From: an uncultured Paracoccaceae bacterium
GTDB taxonomy: Bacteria > Pseudomonadota > Alphaproteobacteria > Rhodobacterales > Rhodobacteraceae
Reading direction: 5' to 3'
DNA length: 64,000 bases
Assembly (NCBI GenBank): GCA_947492475.1
Contig: CANLNM010000006.1
Coordinates: 62,001-126,000, forward strand
This document shows positions 16,687-28,033 of this stretch, piece after piece (position 1 is the stretch's first letter; every line of letters begins with the position of its first letter). The notes beneath the pieces were generated by a model. It was not told the origin of the DNA. It ran no database searches and saw only the letters and a list, made by a program, of their open reading frames with translations. Both the position numbers and the translations under genes were made by a program.

Positions 16687-17366
16687 TGCGCCGCTTTGTA
16701 ACTGTATGTATTGCCGCCATGTCACTCACGGGATGTGGCGGTTTGGACCTCGGTAAAGGTCTGGCCGATTTGTCTTTGTTGTCAAACCTGACGGCGGATG
16801 ATGGCACGGCCCGTGGTATTCAAACGCTGTCTATGTTTGACGGTGACATCAGCCTGCGCGGCCCCGATGGCTATTGCATTGATCGCAGCGCCAGCCGCAC
16901 AGATACCGGATTTGTCGTGGTTGCGGCCTGCGCGCGGGTGTCTGACGCCGAATTGCTGCCGTCGCTTGATGGATTTTTGACCTATCAGGTTGGTGAACCA
17001 GATACGGCCATCGTCAACGGATCGGAATCGTCGCTGGCCGATTTGATGGAAACCGAAGCTGGGCAAGCCTTGCTCGCCCAATCTGGTTTGGCCGAAGACG
17101 TTGAAATCGTTGAAACTCAGTTCATTTCCGAGCGGGTTTTTGTGCGGTTCACGGACACAAGTGCACCCGACATCGAAGGCATGGATGCCTCCATGTGGCG
17201 GGCCTTTCTGGATGTGAATAATCGTCTGGTGACCATTAATCTGCGCCCAATTACCGGCACGGACATGTCGTCTTGGCAGGGTAAATCGCTGATCCAATCT
17301 GCGGCAGATGTGCTTTCTGATGCCAATCGCGCAGAATCTGTATCGGAAACAATCCCTGAAAGCTGA
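16686..17366 (+). CDS. Conserved hypothetical lipoprotein
   Basis: 226 residues starting at the TGATG overlap with ilvD. A lipoprotein signal ([19 protein letters not shown]) puts the lipid-modified Cys at residue 17. The mature part has a Cys pair (GYCIDRSASRTD, VVVAACARV), suggesting a periplasmic disulfide, and a central domain with EIVETQFISERVFVRFTD. I recognise no named family. Being coupled to ilvD probably reflects shared transcription rather than function. Confidence 0.8.
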   Translation: MRRFVTVCIAAMSLTGCGGLDLGKGLADLSLLSNLTADDGTARGIQTLSMFDGDISLRGPDGYCIDRSASRTDTGFVVVAACARVSDAELLPSLDGFLTYQVGEPDTAIVNGSESSLADLMETEAGQALLAQSGLAEDVEIVETQFISERVFVRFTDTSAPDIEGMDASMWRAFLDVNNRLVTINLRPITGTDMSSWQGKSLIQSAADVLSDANRAESVSETIPES

Positions 17367-17463
17367 CAACTGTTTCCTTTTCGTGAACAATTTGGCAGGT
17401 ATGTTTCCTGACATGTAAAAGCATGGCGTGACATTCATCGGGGCAGGTCCAACGGGTAAAGCA

Positions 17464-18237
17464 ATGGCAAGGCGTAGGTTTTCGTTCATCGATAGGATTG
17501 GCCACAGGGTGCTGCTGGGGCGGTGGTCGCAGGTTGCCCGTGCTGCGGGGCATGCCAATCTGGCATTGCTCAGCCGCCAACGTCGCCGGGCCCGCGAACT
17601 GCGTCACAAACTGAATGAACTGATCTATGTCGCCGACGGGCGTTTGGCCCTGCCACGGATCGGGTCCAATTCGTTTTTCCGCCCCGAAGGCACGGATTGG
17701 GCATGGCGTCCGCAATTGTGGCGCGGGCCATTGGAGCCGCGCGGCATGGCCAGCGTCCAAAGCAAACAGGGTTTTGGCAACGAAGTCACCGTGTTTCACG
17801 ATTGCCGGATTTCTGAGCTGACCCTGCGCCAGCTGCGCAACACCAAAGAAGAAGACCTCGCGCCGTTTGGTCTGCGCATGGATGTTTTCCGATTTGATGG
17901 GTCGTTTTTGTCGCTGGTTCTGGATTTGCCGGATGAGGCTTGTCAGAACCTGAAAAAACGTCACTTGATCCGACTGGATACTATTATCGAGCTGGAAAAA
18001 CCGCTCGAAATCTTTGCGCGGTTGAACATTAAACACGGCCCCAATACCGAACAGGTGGTGCGGGAATTACCGCTGAACCAATCGGATGTGATGGTCGAAT
18101 TTGATCTGGCCTATACCAATCTAAATGAAAAACGCGTCGAACGGATGTGGATCGATCTGATTTTTGAGGGGCCGGAAATGAACCAAGTGACCATTCGCGA
18201 ACTAACGTTCAGCCGGTCGCCCCGGGCCGAATTGTAA
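17464..18237 (+). CDS. DUF6478-like conserved protein
   Basis: 257 residues from the ATG at 17464 (a GTG at 17428 is an alternative). The N terminus is basic (ARRRFSFIDRIGHRVLLGRW) and may be amphipathic. The rest looks like a beta-rich module: SFFRPEGTDWAWRPQLWRG, LEPRGMAS, and VEFDLAYTNLNEKRVERM. I associate this with DUF6478, a Rhodobacterales family often found near ilvD, but only from memory of its pattern. Function unknown. Followed by a smaller hypothetical gene. Confidence 0.75.
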   Translation: MARRRFSFIDRIGHRVLLGRWSQVARAAGHANLALLSRQRRRARELRHKLNELIYVADGRLALPRIGSNSFFRPEGTDWAWRPQLWRGPLEPRGMASVQSKQGFGNEVTVFHDCRISELTLRQLRNTKEEDLAPFGLRMDVFRFDGSFLSLVLDLPDEACQNLKKRHLIRLDTIIELEKPLEIFARLNIKHGPNTEQVVRELPLNQSDVMVEFDLAYTNLNEKRVERMWIDLIFEGPEMNQVTIRELTFSRSPRAEL

Positions 18238-18264
18238 CGGGCGGAATTGTAAAGGAACGACGTG

Positions 18265-18642
18265 ATGGCAAAAAACAGATTGACCAAAACACGCCTGACC
18301 GATGGTGTCTGGGACGGTATTTTGACGCTGGCCAAAGAATTTGACGCGCCGCCCCCCCTAAAGGCGATGCATCTGGATCGGGTTCTGGACGGGCTGGATG
18401 TACAGGCCGAAGGCGAAGGTGGCCGGTTTCGGGTGCGTCTTCCTATTCCGACAGAATTGTTATCGGACGGGTTGCAAACGATCCTGTTGATCGATCAAGA
18501 CAGTGGTGAAACGCTAAATTCGATCGCGATTCTGGCCGGGGATGCCTTGGCCGAAGATATGCGCGCGGAAATGGACCTGCTGCGCGCAGAATTGGACATG
18601 TTGAAACGGGCCTTTCGGCGGCATTGCGTCGAAACCATGTAA
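18265..18642 (+). CDS. Hypothetical protein with C-terminal coiled coil
   Basis: 125 residues from an ATG eight bases after AAGGA. The N-terminal half is mixed alpha/beta (VWDGILTLAKEFDAPPPLKA). The end (about 93-118, AEDMRAEMDLLRAELDMLK) has heptad Leu/Met spacing typical of a short coiled coil. No family recognised. It follows the DUF6478-like gene by 27 bases. The junction contains a short duplicated segment (GAATTGTAA at 18229 and 18244) that spans the upstream stop. Confidence 0.7.
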   Translation: MAKNRLTKTRLTDGVWDGILTLAKEFDAPPPLKAMHLDRVLDGLDVQAEGEGGRFRVRLPIPTELLSDGLQTILLIDQDSGETLNSIAILAGDALAEDMRAEMDLLRAELDMLKRAFRRHCVETM

Positions 18643-18661
18643 TCTGACGTCGCGTCTTGCG

Positions 18662-20733
<2,072 letters not shown>

Positions 20734-20954
20734 ATCGCGGGAAGGTACAATTTGCAGCATTGAATGGGGCGCGGCGACAATCGTGCCCTTTTCACATTAT
20801 TGCCCACAAAATAAGGGGTTAGCGCAGACCATCCTTCGTTTCCGATTTGCCAACAGCCGTTCAAAAACCCTGATATTGTCCGCGCACTGTCCCATTCCTG
20901 CCCGATTTCACGTCGATACAGGAACTCGAATTAAAGACGAGAAAAGGGACGCAA

Positions 20955-21860
20955 ATGGACCGCTTGACGGAAATGGAAGCCTTTGCAACGGTTGTTGACC
21001 AAGGTGGGTTCACAGACGCCGCCAAGAAAATGGGGATTTCAAAATCCGCCGTGTCAAAGCATGTCTCTTCACTTGAGGCGCGTCTTGGGGCGCGACTTTT
21101 GAACCGAACAACCCGCCGTGTTAGCCCCACTGAAATTGGTCTGGCCTATTATGACCGCGCGCGTCGCGTTCTCAACGATGCAGGCGAGGCGGATGCCTTG
21201 GTCACGTCCATGCAATCGGCCCCGTCAGGTCTGTTGCGGATTTCGGTTGCGACCGATTTTGGTGTGAACCATCTGTCCCCTGTACTGGGCGGATTTCTGC
21301 AGGAATTTCCGGATATTACGGTCAACATGGTGCTGAACAACCGCTATGTTGAACTGATTTCCGAAGGGTTCGATATGGCGATCCGCATCGGAGAGCTAGA
21401 AGATAGCACCCTGCGGGCCCGGAAACTAACCGAAACCACCAAACGCATGATCGCGGCGCCGTCCTATTTCGAACAATATGGACGCCCTGAAAAAATCGAC
21501 GATCTGAACGAACATAAATTGCTGCATTATTCCAACCAATCCAATGGCGCGGTTTGGAAACTGACCGCCCCATCTGGTGAAAAACGTCAGGTGCGCACCG
21601 CTGGTTGGTTGACGGTGAATGACGGTCAAAGCCTGCTGAACGCCTGTATTTCGGGGCTTGGCATCGCCTATTTGCCAGAATTTCTATACGCCGAAGCCAT
21701 GGAACAGGGGCTGGTGCAGGATGCGATCCCAGAATTGCCAGAGGAAGTACAAGGCATCTATGCGGTTTACCCGCCGGGCCGGTTCACACAGCCCAAAGTG
21801 CGCGCATTCATCGATTTCCTGGCGCATTCCTTTGCCGATAAAGGCCCAGACGCCTGGTAA
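20955..21860 (+). CDS. LysR family transcriptional regulator
   Basis: 301 residues. The N-terminal LysR helix-turn-helix is at about 18-37 (FTDAAKKMGISKSAVSKHVS), followed by RLLNRTTRRVSPTEIG. The effector domain begins near 90. The general pattern (FGVNHLSPVLGGF, FDMAIRIGELEDSTLRARKL) matches the CrgA/DmlR-like group. It is not divergent from an obvious target. The convergent operon downstream is separated by a terminator, so its targets may be elsewhere. Confidence 0.92.
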   Translation: MDRLTEMEAFATVVDQGGFTDAAKKMGISKSAVSKHVSSLEARLGARLLNRTTRRVSPTEIGLAYYDRARRVLNDAGEADALVTSMQSAPSGLLRISVATDFGVNHLSPVLGGFLQEFPDITVNMVLNNRYVELISEGFDMAIRIGELEDSTLRARKLTETTKRMIAAPSYFEQYGRPEKIDDLNEHKLLHYSNQSNGAVWKLTAPSGEKRQVRTAGWLTVNDGQSLLNACISGLGIAYLPEFLYAEAMEQGLVQDAIPELPEEVQGIYAVYPPGRFTQPKVRAFIDFLAHSFADKGPDAW

Positions 21861-21894
21861 GGTTGAACAATTCTCTCGTGCTGAAAAGCACACT

Positions 21895-21921
21895 AAGCGG
21901 CCCAAGGGCCGCTTTCTTTTT
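21895..21921 (+). terminator. Rho-independent terminator after LysR gene
   Basis: AAGCGGCCC (21895-21903) and GGGCCGCTT (21906-21914) form a GC-rich stem with a tight AA loop, followed by TTCTTTTT. It lies 34 bases past the LysR stop, just before the convergent alpha/beta hydrolase stop. Confidence 0.9.
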
Positions 21922-21935
21922 GACAGAACGGGTTG

Positions 21936-22850
21936 TTAGCGGATCGAATCCTGCAGCATTGTTGCGATCAGGTCGGCCGCCTTTTCCCCGTGGGTCATGG
22001 GCAATTCGTGCCCCGCCCCCGCGACGGTTTCATGCAGCGCCTTTGGGTTCCAGCGGGCCAAAACCCCCATCGCACTGATGGGAATAACCCGATCTTTGGT
22101 CCCCCAAATCGCAAGAACCGGAATGCCTGATTTGGCGATGCTGCGATGTTCGGTTTCCTGAATATCCATCAGCATTCCACGTCGGCTGGACAATATCGCG
22201 GGCAGGAATCCACGGCGTTTAAGTTCATGCAATTGCATGGTTTTTTGATCATCAGATGTTGGGCCGGAATTAATCCCAACGCGCAGACGTTTGGCCGCAA
22301 GCAAGGCATGCAACCAGTCGCCAAACCCGGGGATGCGGCGACAGGTGGCGCTGAATTGGCTTTCATTGGCTTGAATGCCCGCAGGCGCAACCAAAATCAC
22401 TTGCTTTACACGATCCGGATGTTCCGCAGCAAAGGCCGTGGCGATAGATCCCCCCATGGAAAAGCCCATCAAGCTCAGATCTTGGGTCAGGTTTTCATGG
22501 GCCAGCAAATCGTTCAGCTGTTGTAGGAAAAAATCACGGCCCTGCCGACCGGGGGCCGCATCCGAAAATCCGCGCCCATATAGGTCATAGCTGAGGACGC
22601 GAAACCCCTGATGGGCCAGTCCATTTTCGATGTCTTCCCAAACTGGGGATGGGGTCGATAGCCCATGAATGGCAATGACAACCGGGCCACGGGTTGGTCC
22701 AATCCAGCGGTAATGTGTGACGCCCTGACTGAGCCGGGCAAAGTCACCCGGCGCTTTGGGGTAAAGTTCGGCGCGAACCGGGCGGCGGCGTGTTTCCAGC
22801 AAGAAAGGAACAGCCACAACAGCGGCAAATATCGCAATCAACCAGAGCAT
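21936..22850 (-). CDS. Alpha/beta hydrolase, membrane-anchored
   Basis: 304 residues. An N-terminal hydrophobic helix (2-18, LWLIAIFAAVVAVPFLL) should anchor or export it. The hydrolase core follows: oxyanion loop AIHGLSTPSPVW, nucleophile elbow GFSMGGS, acid in IWGTKDRVIP, and His in AGAGHELPM. Ester or amide hydrolase, substrate unknown. It ends a five-gene minus-strand unit and overlaps the ornithine cyclodeaminase-like gene by 13 bases. Confidence 0.88.
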   Translation of the reverse strand: MLWLIAIFAAVVAVPFLLETRRRPVRAELYPKAPGDFARLSQGVTHYRWIGPTRGPVVIAIHGLSTPSPVWEDIENGLAHQGFRVLSYDLYGRGFSDAAPGRQGRDFFLQQLNDLLAHENLTQDLSLMGFSMGGSIATAFAAEHPDRVKQVILVAPAGIQANESQFSATCRRIPGFGDWLHALLAAKRLRVGINSGPTSDDQKTMQLHELKRRGFLPAILSSRRGMLMDIQETEHRSIAKSGIPVLAIWGTKDRVIPISAMGVLARWNPKALHETVAGAGHELPMTHGEKAADLIATMLQDSIR

Positions 22851-23758
22851 TTAGTCATCCAAGTTTGAAGGATGTGGCGGCTGGTCATCAGGTCCAAATG
22901 CGCGCCACCTCCGTTTTTGAATAGGGTGATTTCATCATCCGATTGCCGCTGAAACAGATACATTTGATAATAGTCGGCCACCACATGGTCGCGGGTGATG
23001 ACCCCCTCGGTCAGCGGGATTTTCAATTCGCCAATGTGGTCCAAAACCGTGGTTCGGTTGTCGACAAAGACCCGGGATCGCAGCAACGCAATGTCGTTGG
23101 CTTCGCGCATGTCAGGGCGGTAAGCCCCAATTAAATCAATGTGTTGCCCGGGTTTTAGCCACGCCCCATCCAAAATCGGTTGGGTGCTCATGGTGGCGCT
23201 GGTCACGATATCGGCCTGTCCAACGGCGGTTTCCAAATCGGCAGCGATTTTTGTGCCGGGGAATTGCGCGGCAAATTTTTCTGCCCCACTGGCAGAGCGG
23301 TTCCAGATGGTGAACTGCGCGTCGGGGAACAATTCGCCATAGGCGGATCGCAATGTGCGCCCCACGGTTCCCGCCCCCATAATGAGGATGTTTTTGCTGT
23401 CTGGGCGCGCCAGTTTTCGCGCGGCCAAGGCGCTGTCGCCTGCGGTTTTCCATTTGGTGACCAGATGGAAATCTACGATGGCTTCTAGGGCGCCATCCTT
23501 GTCGGAAAAAAGGTTCACCGCGCCGCCAATCATGGGTTTGCCATTGGCGGGATTGCCGGGGAAAATCGTGGCGCATTTCACCGCCAGACCCAGCCCGGGT
23601 ATCCATGCAGATCGGTTGAGCAACGTGTTGTCGTCTTGGTACAAAAAGACGTCGTCGACTGTGGCGGGGGGCAGGGCGTGACCCGCCTCTAATGCGTCCG
23701 TTAGACCGGTCCAGGTCAAATGCTGATCGGTCGGGTCAAACGGAACAAAGGTTGTCAT
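22838..23758 (-). CDS. Ornithine cyclodeaminase family protein
   Basis: 306 residues. NAD-binding motif GAGTVGRTLRSAY, preceded by the family segment GLAVKCATIFPGN (the substrate-binding Lys-containing strand) and followed by ATMSTQPILDG, IDLIGAYRPDMREAND and FVDNRTTVLDHIGEL. The fold is that of ornithine cyclodeaminase/mu-crystallin, which includes amino-acid and imino-acid dehydrogenases, so ornithine need not be the substrate. The ATG at 23758 overlaps the HAD gene stop by four bases, which decides the start. Confidence 0.9.
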   Translation of the reverse strand: MTTFVPFDPTDQHLTWTGLTDALEAGHALPPATVDDVFLYQDDNTLLNRSAWIPGLGLAVKCATIFPGNPANGKPMIGGAVNLFSDKDGALEAIVDFHLVTKWKTAGDSALAARKLARPDSKNILIMGAGTVGRTLRSAYGELFPDAQFTIWNRSASGAEKFAAQFPGTKIAADLETAVGQADIVTSATMSTQPILDGAWLKPGQHIDLIGAYRPDMREANDIALLRSRVFVDNRTTVLDHIGELKIPLTEGVITRDHVVADYYQMYLFQRQSDDEITLFKNGGGAHLDLMTSRHILQTWMTKCSG

Positions 23759-24375
23759 TGTGCGTTTTCCGGTGAGAGCAGCCCCTCGGCGACCAAGCGA
23801 TCCGCCCATTTTTGTGGCGTTTCAAACAGATGCGTTTGCCAGCCCCGCGCGTCTGCGGCGGCGATGTTATCGGCGCGATCATCAGCAAAAAGCAGGCTTT
23901 GTGGTGGCAGGCCGCAATCGTCTTCGACTTGTTTATAAATATCCGCAGATGGTTTGGTGATGCCCATATGGCCCGAAATATAGCGCCGGTCGAATTCCTC
24001 TAAAAATGGATATTCCCGTTCGCCAATCGCAAAGGTCTGAATGCCAAAATTACTAAGCGCAAAGACCGGGACATTCGCGCGCCGTAAGGCCCGCAATAGA
24101 CGGACCGAATGGTCCATCGCCGGGGCGGCCATTTCGATCCAGCGGTCATGCCACATCACAATTTCATCGTGCCACTGGGGGGTTGCGTCGGCCTGCGCCA
24201 TCACGGTGTCGCGAAAATTTTCACCCAGGTCGACCCGTTCGTTCATGCCATGCAGATCGACCTCTGCGAACATTTTTTTGCGGCGCGCGGCCCCGATAAC
24301 GGAATCATAGAACCGCTCTGGTTGCCATTCGATCAGCACGTTTCCGATGTCAAAAATGACGGCTTGGATACTCAT
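23755..24375 (-). CDS. HAD-IA family phosphatase (YihX-like)
   Basis: 206 residues. Motif I is [12 protein letters not shown] with nucleophile D8; as in E. coli YihX the residue two places on is Gly, not Asp. Motif II is FALSNFG, motif III is [12 protein letters not shown] with the catalytic Lys, and motif IV is [11 protein letters not shown]. YihX dephosphorylates glucose-1-phosphate; the substrate here is unproven. ATGA overlaps link it to the genes on both sides. Confidence 0.9.
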   Translation of the reverse strand: MSIQAVIFDIGNVLIEWQPERFYDSVIGAARRKKMFAEVDLHGMNERVDLGENFRDTVMAQADATPQWHDEIVMWHDRWIEMAAPAMDHSVRLLRALRRANVPVFALSNFGIQTFAIGEREYPFLEEFDRRYISGHMGITKPSADIYKQVEDDCGLPPQSLLFADDRADNIAAADARGWQTHLFETPQKWADRLVAEGLLSPENAQ

Positions 24376-24824
24376 AGGTCCCTCTTTATTTTGTTCAACT
24401 CGCGGTCCAGCGCGTCCAGAAACCGGGATCTGTCGGCCTTGGTGAACCCTTTGCCACCGCCCTGACGAAACGGATCAGCGGCGCGCAAATCCGCCATCAG
24501 GTCGCGCGTGGCGAGTACATTGCCGATATTGGCTTGGGTCAAGGCTTCGCCGTTATGTTTCAGAACCCGTGCGCCGGATTCCACGCATTTTGCCGCCAAT
24601 GGGATGTCGCCGGTGATCACGACATCACCGGGCCCGGCGCGGTCTGCGATCCACATATCGGCCACATCGGGACCCTCTGGGACGATCACGTTTTCCACCA
24701 ACGGGTTCAGGGATGGACGCAATCCGCCATTGCTGACAATCGCCATGGCGACCTTGTGGCGGGTGCCGACTTTTTCGACCTCAGCTTTGACCGGGCAGGC
24801 ATCTGCGTCCACATAGATCGTCAC
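24372..24824 (-). CDS. YaiI/YqxD family (DUF188) protein
   Basis: 150 residues with the DUF188 pattern: [10 protein letters not shown] at 4-13, [21 protein letters not shown] and [13 protein letters not shown]. The Asp-rich start resembles PIN-like nucleases, but family function is not established. The GTG start overlaps the S-formylglutathione hydrolase stop by four bases. Residues 129-150 are basic and helical. Confidence 0.92.
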   Translation of the reverse strand: MTIYVDADACPVKAEVEKVGTRHKVAMAIVSNGGLRPSLNPLVENVIVPEGPDVADMWIADRAGPGDVVITGDIPLAAKCVESGARVLKHNGEALTQANIGNVLATRDLMADLRAADPFRQGGGKGFTKADRSRFLDALDRELNKIKRDL

Positions 24825-25651
24825 GAATAAAGCGCCTCTGCATGGAAGGCGATGTGATCCTCGATGAAGGTTGAGATGAAGAAATACGAATGATCATAGC
24901 CCTTTTGCAGGCGCAATGTCCCCTGTTGACGGCGCGCGGCCATGGCGGCGGCAAAGGAGTCTGTGCCCAGAAGGTCGCCGAATTGATCATCGGTGCCGGT
25001 ATCAATCAACAGCGGCCCGTCGAAACCTTTGGATTGCATCAACAGCGTGGCGTCATGGGGTTGCCATGTCGCTTCGTCGGTTCCCAGATAGGCGCTAAAC
25101 TGTTTGCGGCCCCAATCGGATTGGGTGGGGTTACAGATCGGCGCAAAGGCAGAGGCAGACATGAACTGACCCGGCAGGCCCATCGCCAAGGTCAACGCGC
25201 CGTGGCCGCCCATGGAATGGCCTGTGATGGATTGGCGGTCGGTATCCACCGCAAAATTAGCGCCCAAAATGCGCGGCAATTCATCGGCAACATAATCCCA
25301 CATGTTGAAATGTTTGGCCCAAGGGTCTTGGGTGGCATTGACGTAAAACCCGGCGCCCTGACCCAGATCATAGGCGTCGTCATTGGCCACAGTTTCACCC
25401 CGTGGTGACGTGTCAGGAAACACCAATGCGATCCCTTGTTCGGCGGCCCATGCCTGTGCGCCCGCCTTGGTCATCGCGTTTTCGTGCGTGCAGGTCAGCC
25501 CCGACAGGAACCACAGCATTGGCACTGTGCCCATTTGCGCCTCTTCTGGCAGGAACAGCCCAAATGTCATGTCCCCCGCACAGGCATCAGAGCGATGGGA
25601 ATAGACGCCTTGAACGCCTCCAAAACACTTATTTTCGGATAGGGTTTCCAT
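24821..25651 (-). CDS. fghA: S-formylglutathione hydrolase
   Basis: 276 residues, the esterase D family length. Nucleophile elbow [14 protein letters not shown], oxyanion segment [13 protein letters not shown], Asp in [12 protein letters not shown] and His in [15 protein letters not shown]. It hydrolyses S-formylglutathione to formate and glutathione, the last cytosolic step of glutathione-dependent formaldehyde oxidation. The partner S-hydroxymethylglutathione dehydrogenase is not in the window. It leads the five-gene overlapping operon. A GGAG precedes the ATG. Confidence 0.94.
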   Translation of the reverse strand: METLSENKCFGGVQGVYSHRSDACAGDMTFGLFLPEEAQMGTVPMLWFLSGLTCTHENAMTKAGAQAWAAEQGIALVFPDTSPRGETVANDDAYDLGQGAGFYVNATQDPWAKHFNMWDYVADELPRILGANFAVDTDRQSITGHSMGGHGALTLAMGLPGQFMSASAFAPICNPTQSDWGRKQFSAYLGTDEATWQPHDATLLMQSKGFDGPLLIDTGTDDQFGDLLGTDSFAAAMAARRQQGTLRLQKGYDHSYFFISTFIEDHIAFHAEALYS

Positions 25652-25702
25652 GGGGGGGCTCCGTTCGGTTGGTCTGGTTCATTGATTTACCTAAGGGCTA
25701 GC

Positions 25703-26638
25703 TTAGCCTGTCAGGCTTGTCACCCATGCTATGACCATCGACACAGTGATAATGCTGATTGCCGTGGAAATCAGGATCGACGCGGAAACGCGTCCCGGGG
25801 CGACGTTATAGTGCTGTGCCATGATATAGACGTTGCCCGCGACAGGCAGAGCGGCAGCGGCAATGACCACGCCGGCCTGATAGGGGGCGACCGGGAAAAT
25901 CATCAACGTGGCGATCGCAATGGCGGCTGGGTGCAACACCAATTTGGCAAATGTCAGCCAGAATGGGATCGCGATCCGGTCGGCGGTGATGGTGGCCAAG
26001 GATGCCCCAATGGCAAACAAGGCGCCGGGCGTGGCCGCGGCCCCCAATATCGTCACAAACGAATTCACCGGCGCCGGGATGGGCAGGCCGGACGCCGAAT
26101 AAAGCAGGCCTATTGATGTGGACACAATCATCGGGTTTTTGATCAGGCCCAACCCGATGCTCTTGAAAATGGCGGGGGACATGCGGCCATCGCGTGACCC
26201 CGTGACCAGGATTACAACCAGTGACCCAAACACGATCAAATCAATGGCCAGCGCGATCATCACCGGCCCGATTGCGGCGGTGCCCAGCAGCAGGACCAGC
26301 ATCGGAATGCCCAGAAACCCGGTATTGCCGATTACCGCGCATTGGGCCTCAAATGCGACCTCGGCGGTGGTGAGCCCGCGCATGAACCCAACGATTGTCG
26401 CGATCAGATAAATGGCGATGCTGCCACTGAGATAGGCCAGCACCAGCGGCCAGCTCCAGATTTCGGCCAAGCTGAGATTGGCCGAAAATTTGAACAACAT
26501 GGCCGACAGAGCAAAGTAGAACACGAACCGGGTCAGATAGGCCGTGGCCTGCGCCGGGAAAAAGCCGGTCACGCCCGATCCATAGCCAAGGCCGATCAGC
26601 GCGAAAAAGGGCAATGTCTGAAGGAAAATATCCAGCAT
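25703..26638 (-). CDS. AEC family transporter (auxin efflux carrier-like)
   Basis: 311 residues with about ten hydrophobic segments and the AEC layout: FFALIGLGYGSGVTGFF at the N terminus, IGNTGFLGIPMLVLL, and PVAGNVYIMAQHYNVAPGRVS near the end. Bacterial AEC proteins carry organic acids such as malate or malonate. The substrate here is not known. It precedes fghA by 51 bases in the same direction and could share its transcript. Confidence 0.9.
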   Translation of the reverse strand: MLDIFLQTLPFFALIGLGYGSGVTGFFPAQATAYLTRFVFYFALSAMLFKFSANLSLAEIWSWPLVLAYLSGSIAIYLIATIVGFMRGLTTAEVAFEAQCAVIGNTGFLGIPMLVLLLGTAAIGPVMIALAIDLIVFGSLVVILVTGSRDGRMSPAIFKSIGLGLIKNPMIVSTSIGLLYSASGLPIPAPVNSFVTILGAAATPGALFAIGASLATITADRIAIPFWLTFAKLVLHPAAIAIATLMIFPVAPYQAGVVIAAAALPVAGNVYIMAQHYNVAPGRVSASILISTAISIITVSMVIAWVTSLTG

Positions 26639-26677
26639 GACACTGCCCTAACACGTTTGTTTATCGAATAAAACGGC

Positions 26678-27655
26678 CTAACCAGACCCGATCAAAGCAC
26701 CAGCCGCGAACACCAATGCACCGCCCAAAACCACCTGAAAAACGGCCCGGAAAAACGGGGTTTCCATGTATTTGTTTTGGATCCACGCAATTGCCCATAA
26801 TTCAACAAACACCACGATCAACGCGATGATAGTGGCGGTCCAAAAGTCGGTGATCAGATAGGGCAGCGCATGGCCCAATCCCCCAACCATCGTCATGATA
26901 CCGCTGGAAAATCCACGTTTATAGGGTGATCCACGACCGGAAATTTGCCCATCATCGGACGCCGCTTCGGTAAAGCCCATGGAAATCCCGGCGCCCACAG
27001 ATGCGGCCAATCCAACCAAAAACGTGGTCCACGTGTCATGGGTTGCAAAAGCAACGGCAAAAATCGGGGCCAAAGTTGACACTGACCCATCCATCAAACC
27101 TGCCAAACCCGGTTGCACCCATGTCAGCACAAATTGACGATGGGCGGTGGCGTCTTCGTCATCGCGCGCAACGGAGTTCAGGCTGCTTTGCTCCAGTGCA
27201 ACCGCTTTGTCTGAATGCCCCGCTTCGGCGGCGGCTAAATCGCCCAGCAATGTGCGTGTGGCGGCATCCGTGGTCTGTGCGGCCGCGGCGGAGTAGAACC
27301 GTTCGGCGTCCTTTTCCATCAACGTCGCCTCTTGGCGGATACGTTCCAGGCTGAGGTTCTGCATCATCCAAGTGGGGCGACGGGCGTAATACCCCGACAC
27401 ATGTTCGCGCCGGATCAGCGGGATAATGTCGCCAAACCGGTCCTGATGCAGCGCGATCAGGCGTCGCCGATGGTCGTCTTCTTCGGCGGCCATCCCATCA
27501 AAAACCAGCGCAGAGGCCGGGAAATCATCGCGCAGCTTTTCAGCATAGGTGCGATAGATCCGGGCGTCATCTTCCTCTGACGAAATGGCCAATGCCAGAA
27601 TTTCTTGCTCAGACAGGTCTTTGAACCGTTTTCGGTTGGCAAATCCGGGAATCAT
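26678..27655 (-). CDS. mbfA: Membrane-bound ferritin A (ferritin-like domain plus VIT1/CCC1 domain)
   Basis: 325 residues in two parts. Residues 1 to about 165 form a ferritin-like bundle with metal-ligand glutamates in SSEEDDARIYRTYAE, AAEEDDHRRRL, EKDAERFYSAAA and AAEAGHSDKA. From about 183 there is a VIT1-like membrane part (GLAGLMDGSVSTLAPIFAVA, GAGISMGFTEAASD) with five hydrophobic segments. MbfA in Agrobacterium and Bradyrhizobium exports iron and protects from peroxide and acid, under Irr. A perfect Irr-type box lies 17 bases before this start, matching that regulation. Confidence 0.94.
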   Translation of the reverse strand: MIPGFANRKRFKDLSEQEILALAISSEEDDARIYRTYAEKLRDDFPASALVFDGMAAEEDDHRRRLIALHQDRFGDIIPLIRREHVSGYYARRPTWMMQNLSLERIRQEATLMEKDAERFYSAAAAQTTDAATRTLLGDLAAAEAGHSDKAVALEQSSLNSVARDDEDATAHRQFVLTWVQPGLAGLMDGSVSTLAPIFAVAFATHDTWTTFLVGLAASVGAGISMGFTEAASDDGQISGRGSPYKRGFSSGIMTMVGGLGHALPYLITDFWTATIIALIVVFVELWAIAWIQNKYMETPFFRAVFQVVLGGALVFAAGALIGSG

Positions 27656-27671
27656 AGGTTGGGTCCTATTG

Positions 27672-27686
27672 TTAGAATAATTCTAA
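27672..27686. promoter_or_regulatory. Irr box (iron control element) upstream of mbfA
   Basis: TTAGAATAATTCTAA is a perfect 15-base palindrome, agreeing with the alphaproteobacterial iron control element (TTAGAA-N3-TTCTAA). It ends 17 bases from the mbfA ATG, where Irr would block transcription in low iron, as shown for mbfA in rhizobia. Confidence 0.85.
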
Positions 27687-27721
27687 GTTAGTGATTTCTC
27701 GCTCAGAGGCAAGGCGAAAAG

Positions 27722-27737
27722 TGAACTAATCAGTTCA
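27722..27737. promoter_or_regulatory. Palindrome TGAACT-N4-AGTTCA
   Basis: Perfect 6-base arms with an AATC spacer. It sits between mbfA and the small secreted-protein gene and shares the AACT/AGTT core with the longer palindrome at 27756-27772, so it may be a second site for the same regulator. Confidence 0.4.
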
Positions 27738-27755
27738 ACTCCCCTTGAAGGATAG

Positions 27756-27772
27756 AACTAAACTGTTTAGTT
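27756..27772. promoter_or_regulatory. TetR-type operator AACTAAAC-N-GTTTAGTT
   Basis: A perfect 8-base inverted repeat around a single base, 33 bases before the small secreted-protein gene. AACTAAAC recurs at 28034-28041, just upstream of the TetR gene, followed six bases later by GTTTA. This suggests that the neighbouring TetR regulator controls both promoters. TATAAT-like bases overlap the right edge. Confidence 0.6.
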
Positions 27773-27805
27773 TATAATCATCAACCGATTCCAAAGGATC
27801 AAACC

Positions 27806-27991
27806 ATGAAACCGATTTTTGCCGCCTTCGCCTTGTCTCTGACTTTTGCTGCGGGTGCCGCCAATGCCGGGGGACTGATTAACGCTTTCCCGACGCTCAC
27901 TTATCCAGAGCCACAGCCCATCGTCACGCAAGATTGTGTTGACATGACCAGCCTTGGTGCGCCGACATGTTTGGCAGATGACGCAAAATAA
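27806..27991 (+). CDS. Small secreted protein, 61 residues
   Basis: A clear signal peptide (MKPIFAAFALSLTFAAGAANA) leaves a mature chain of about 40 residues, rich in Pro and Thr, with two Cys (QDCVDM and APTCLA) that could form a disulfide. AAAGGA lies upstream of the ATG. No family recognised. It is flanked by TetR-type palindromes and followed by a TetR gene, so it is probably induced by a small molecule. A longer frame on the other strand lacks these features. Confidence 0.7.
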   Translation: MKPIFAAFALSLTFAAGAANAGGLINAFPTLTYPEPQPIVTQDCVDMTSLGAPTCLADDAK

Positions 27992-28033
27992 CGTTGCGGC
28001 CCATTCACGGGTTGGACTGTAATTATCTTGCTG

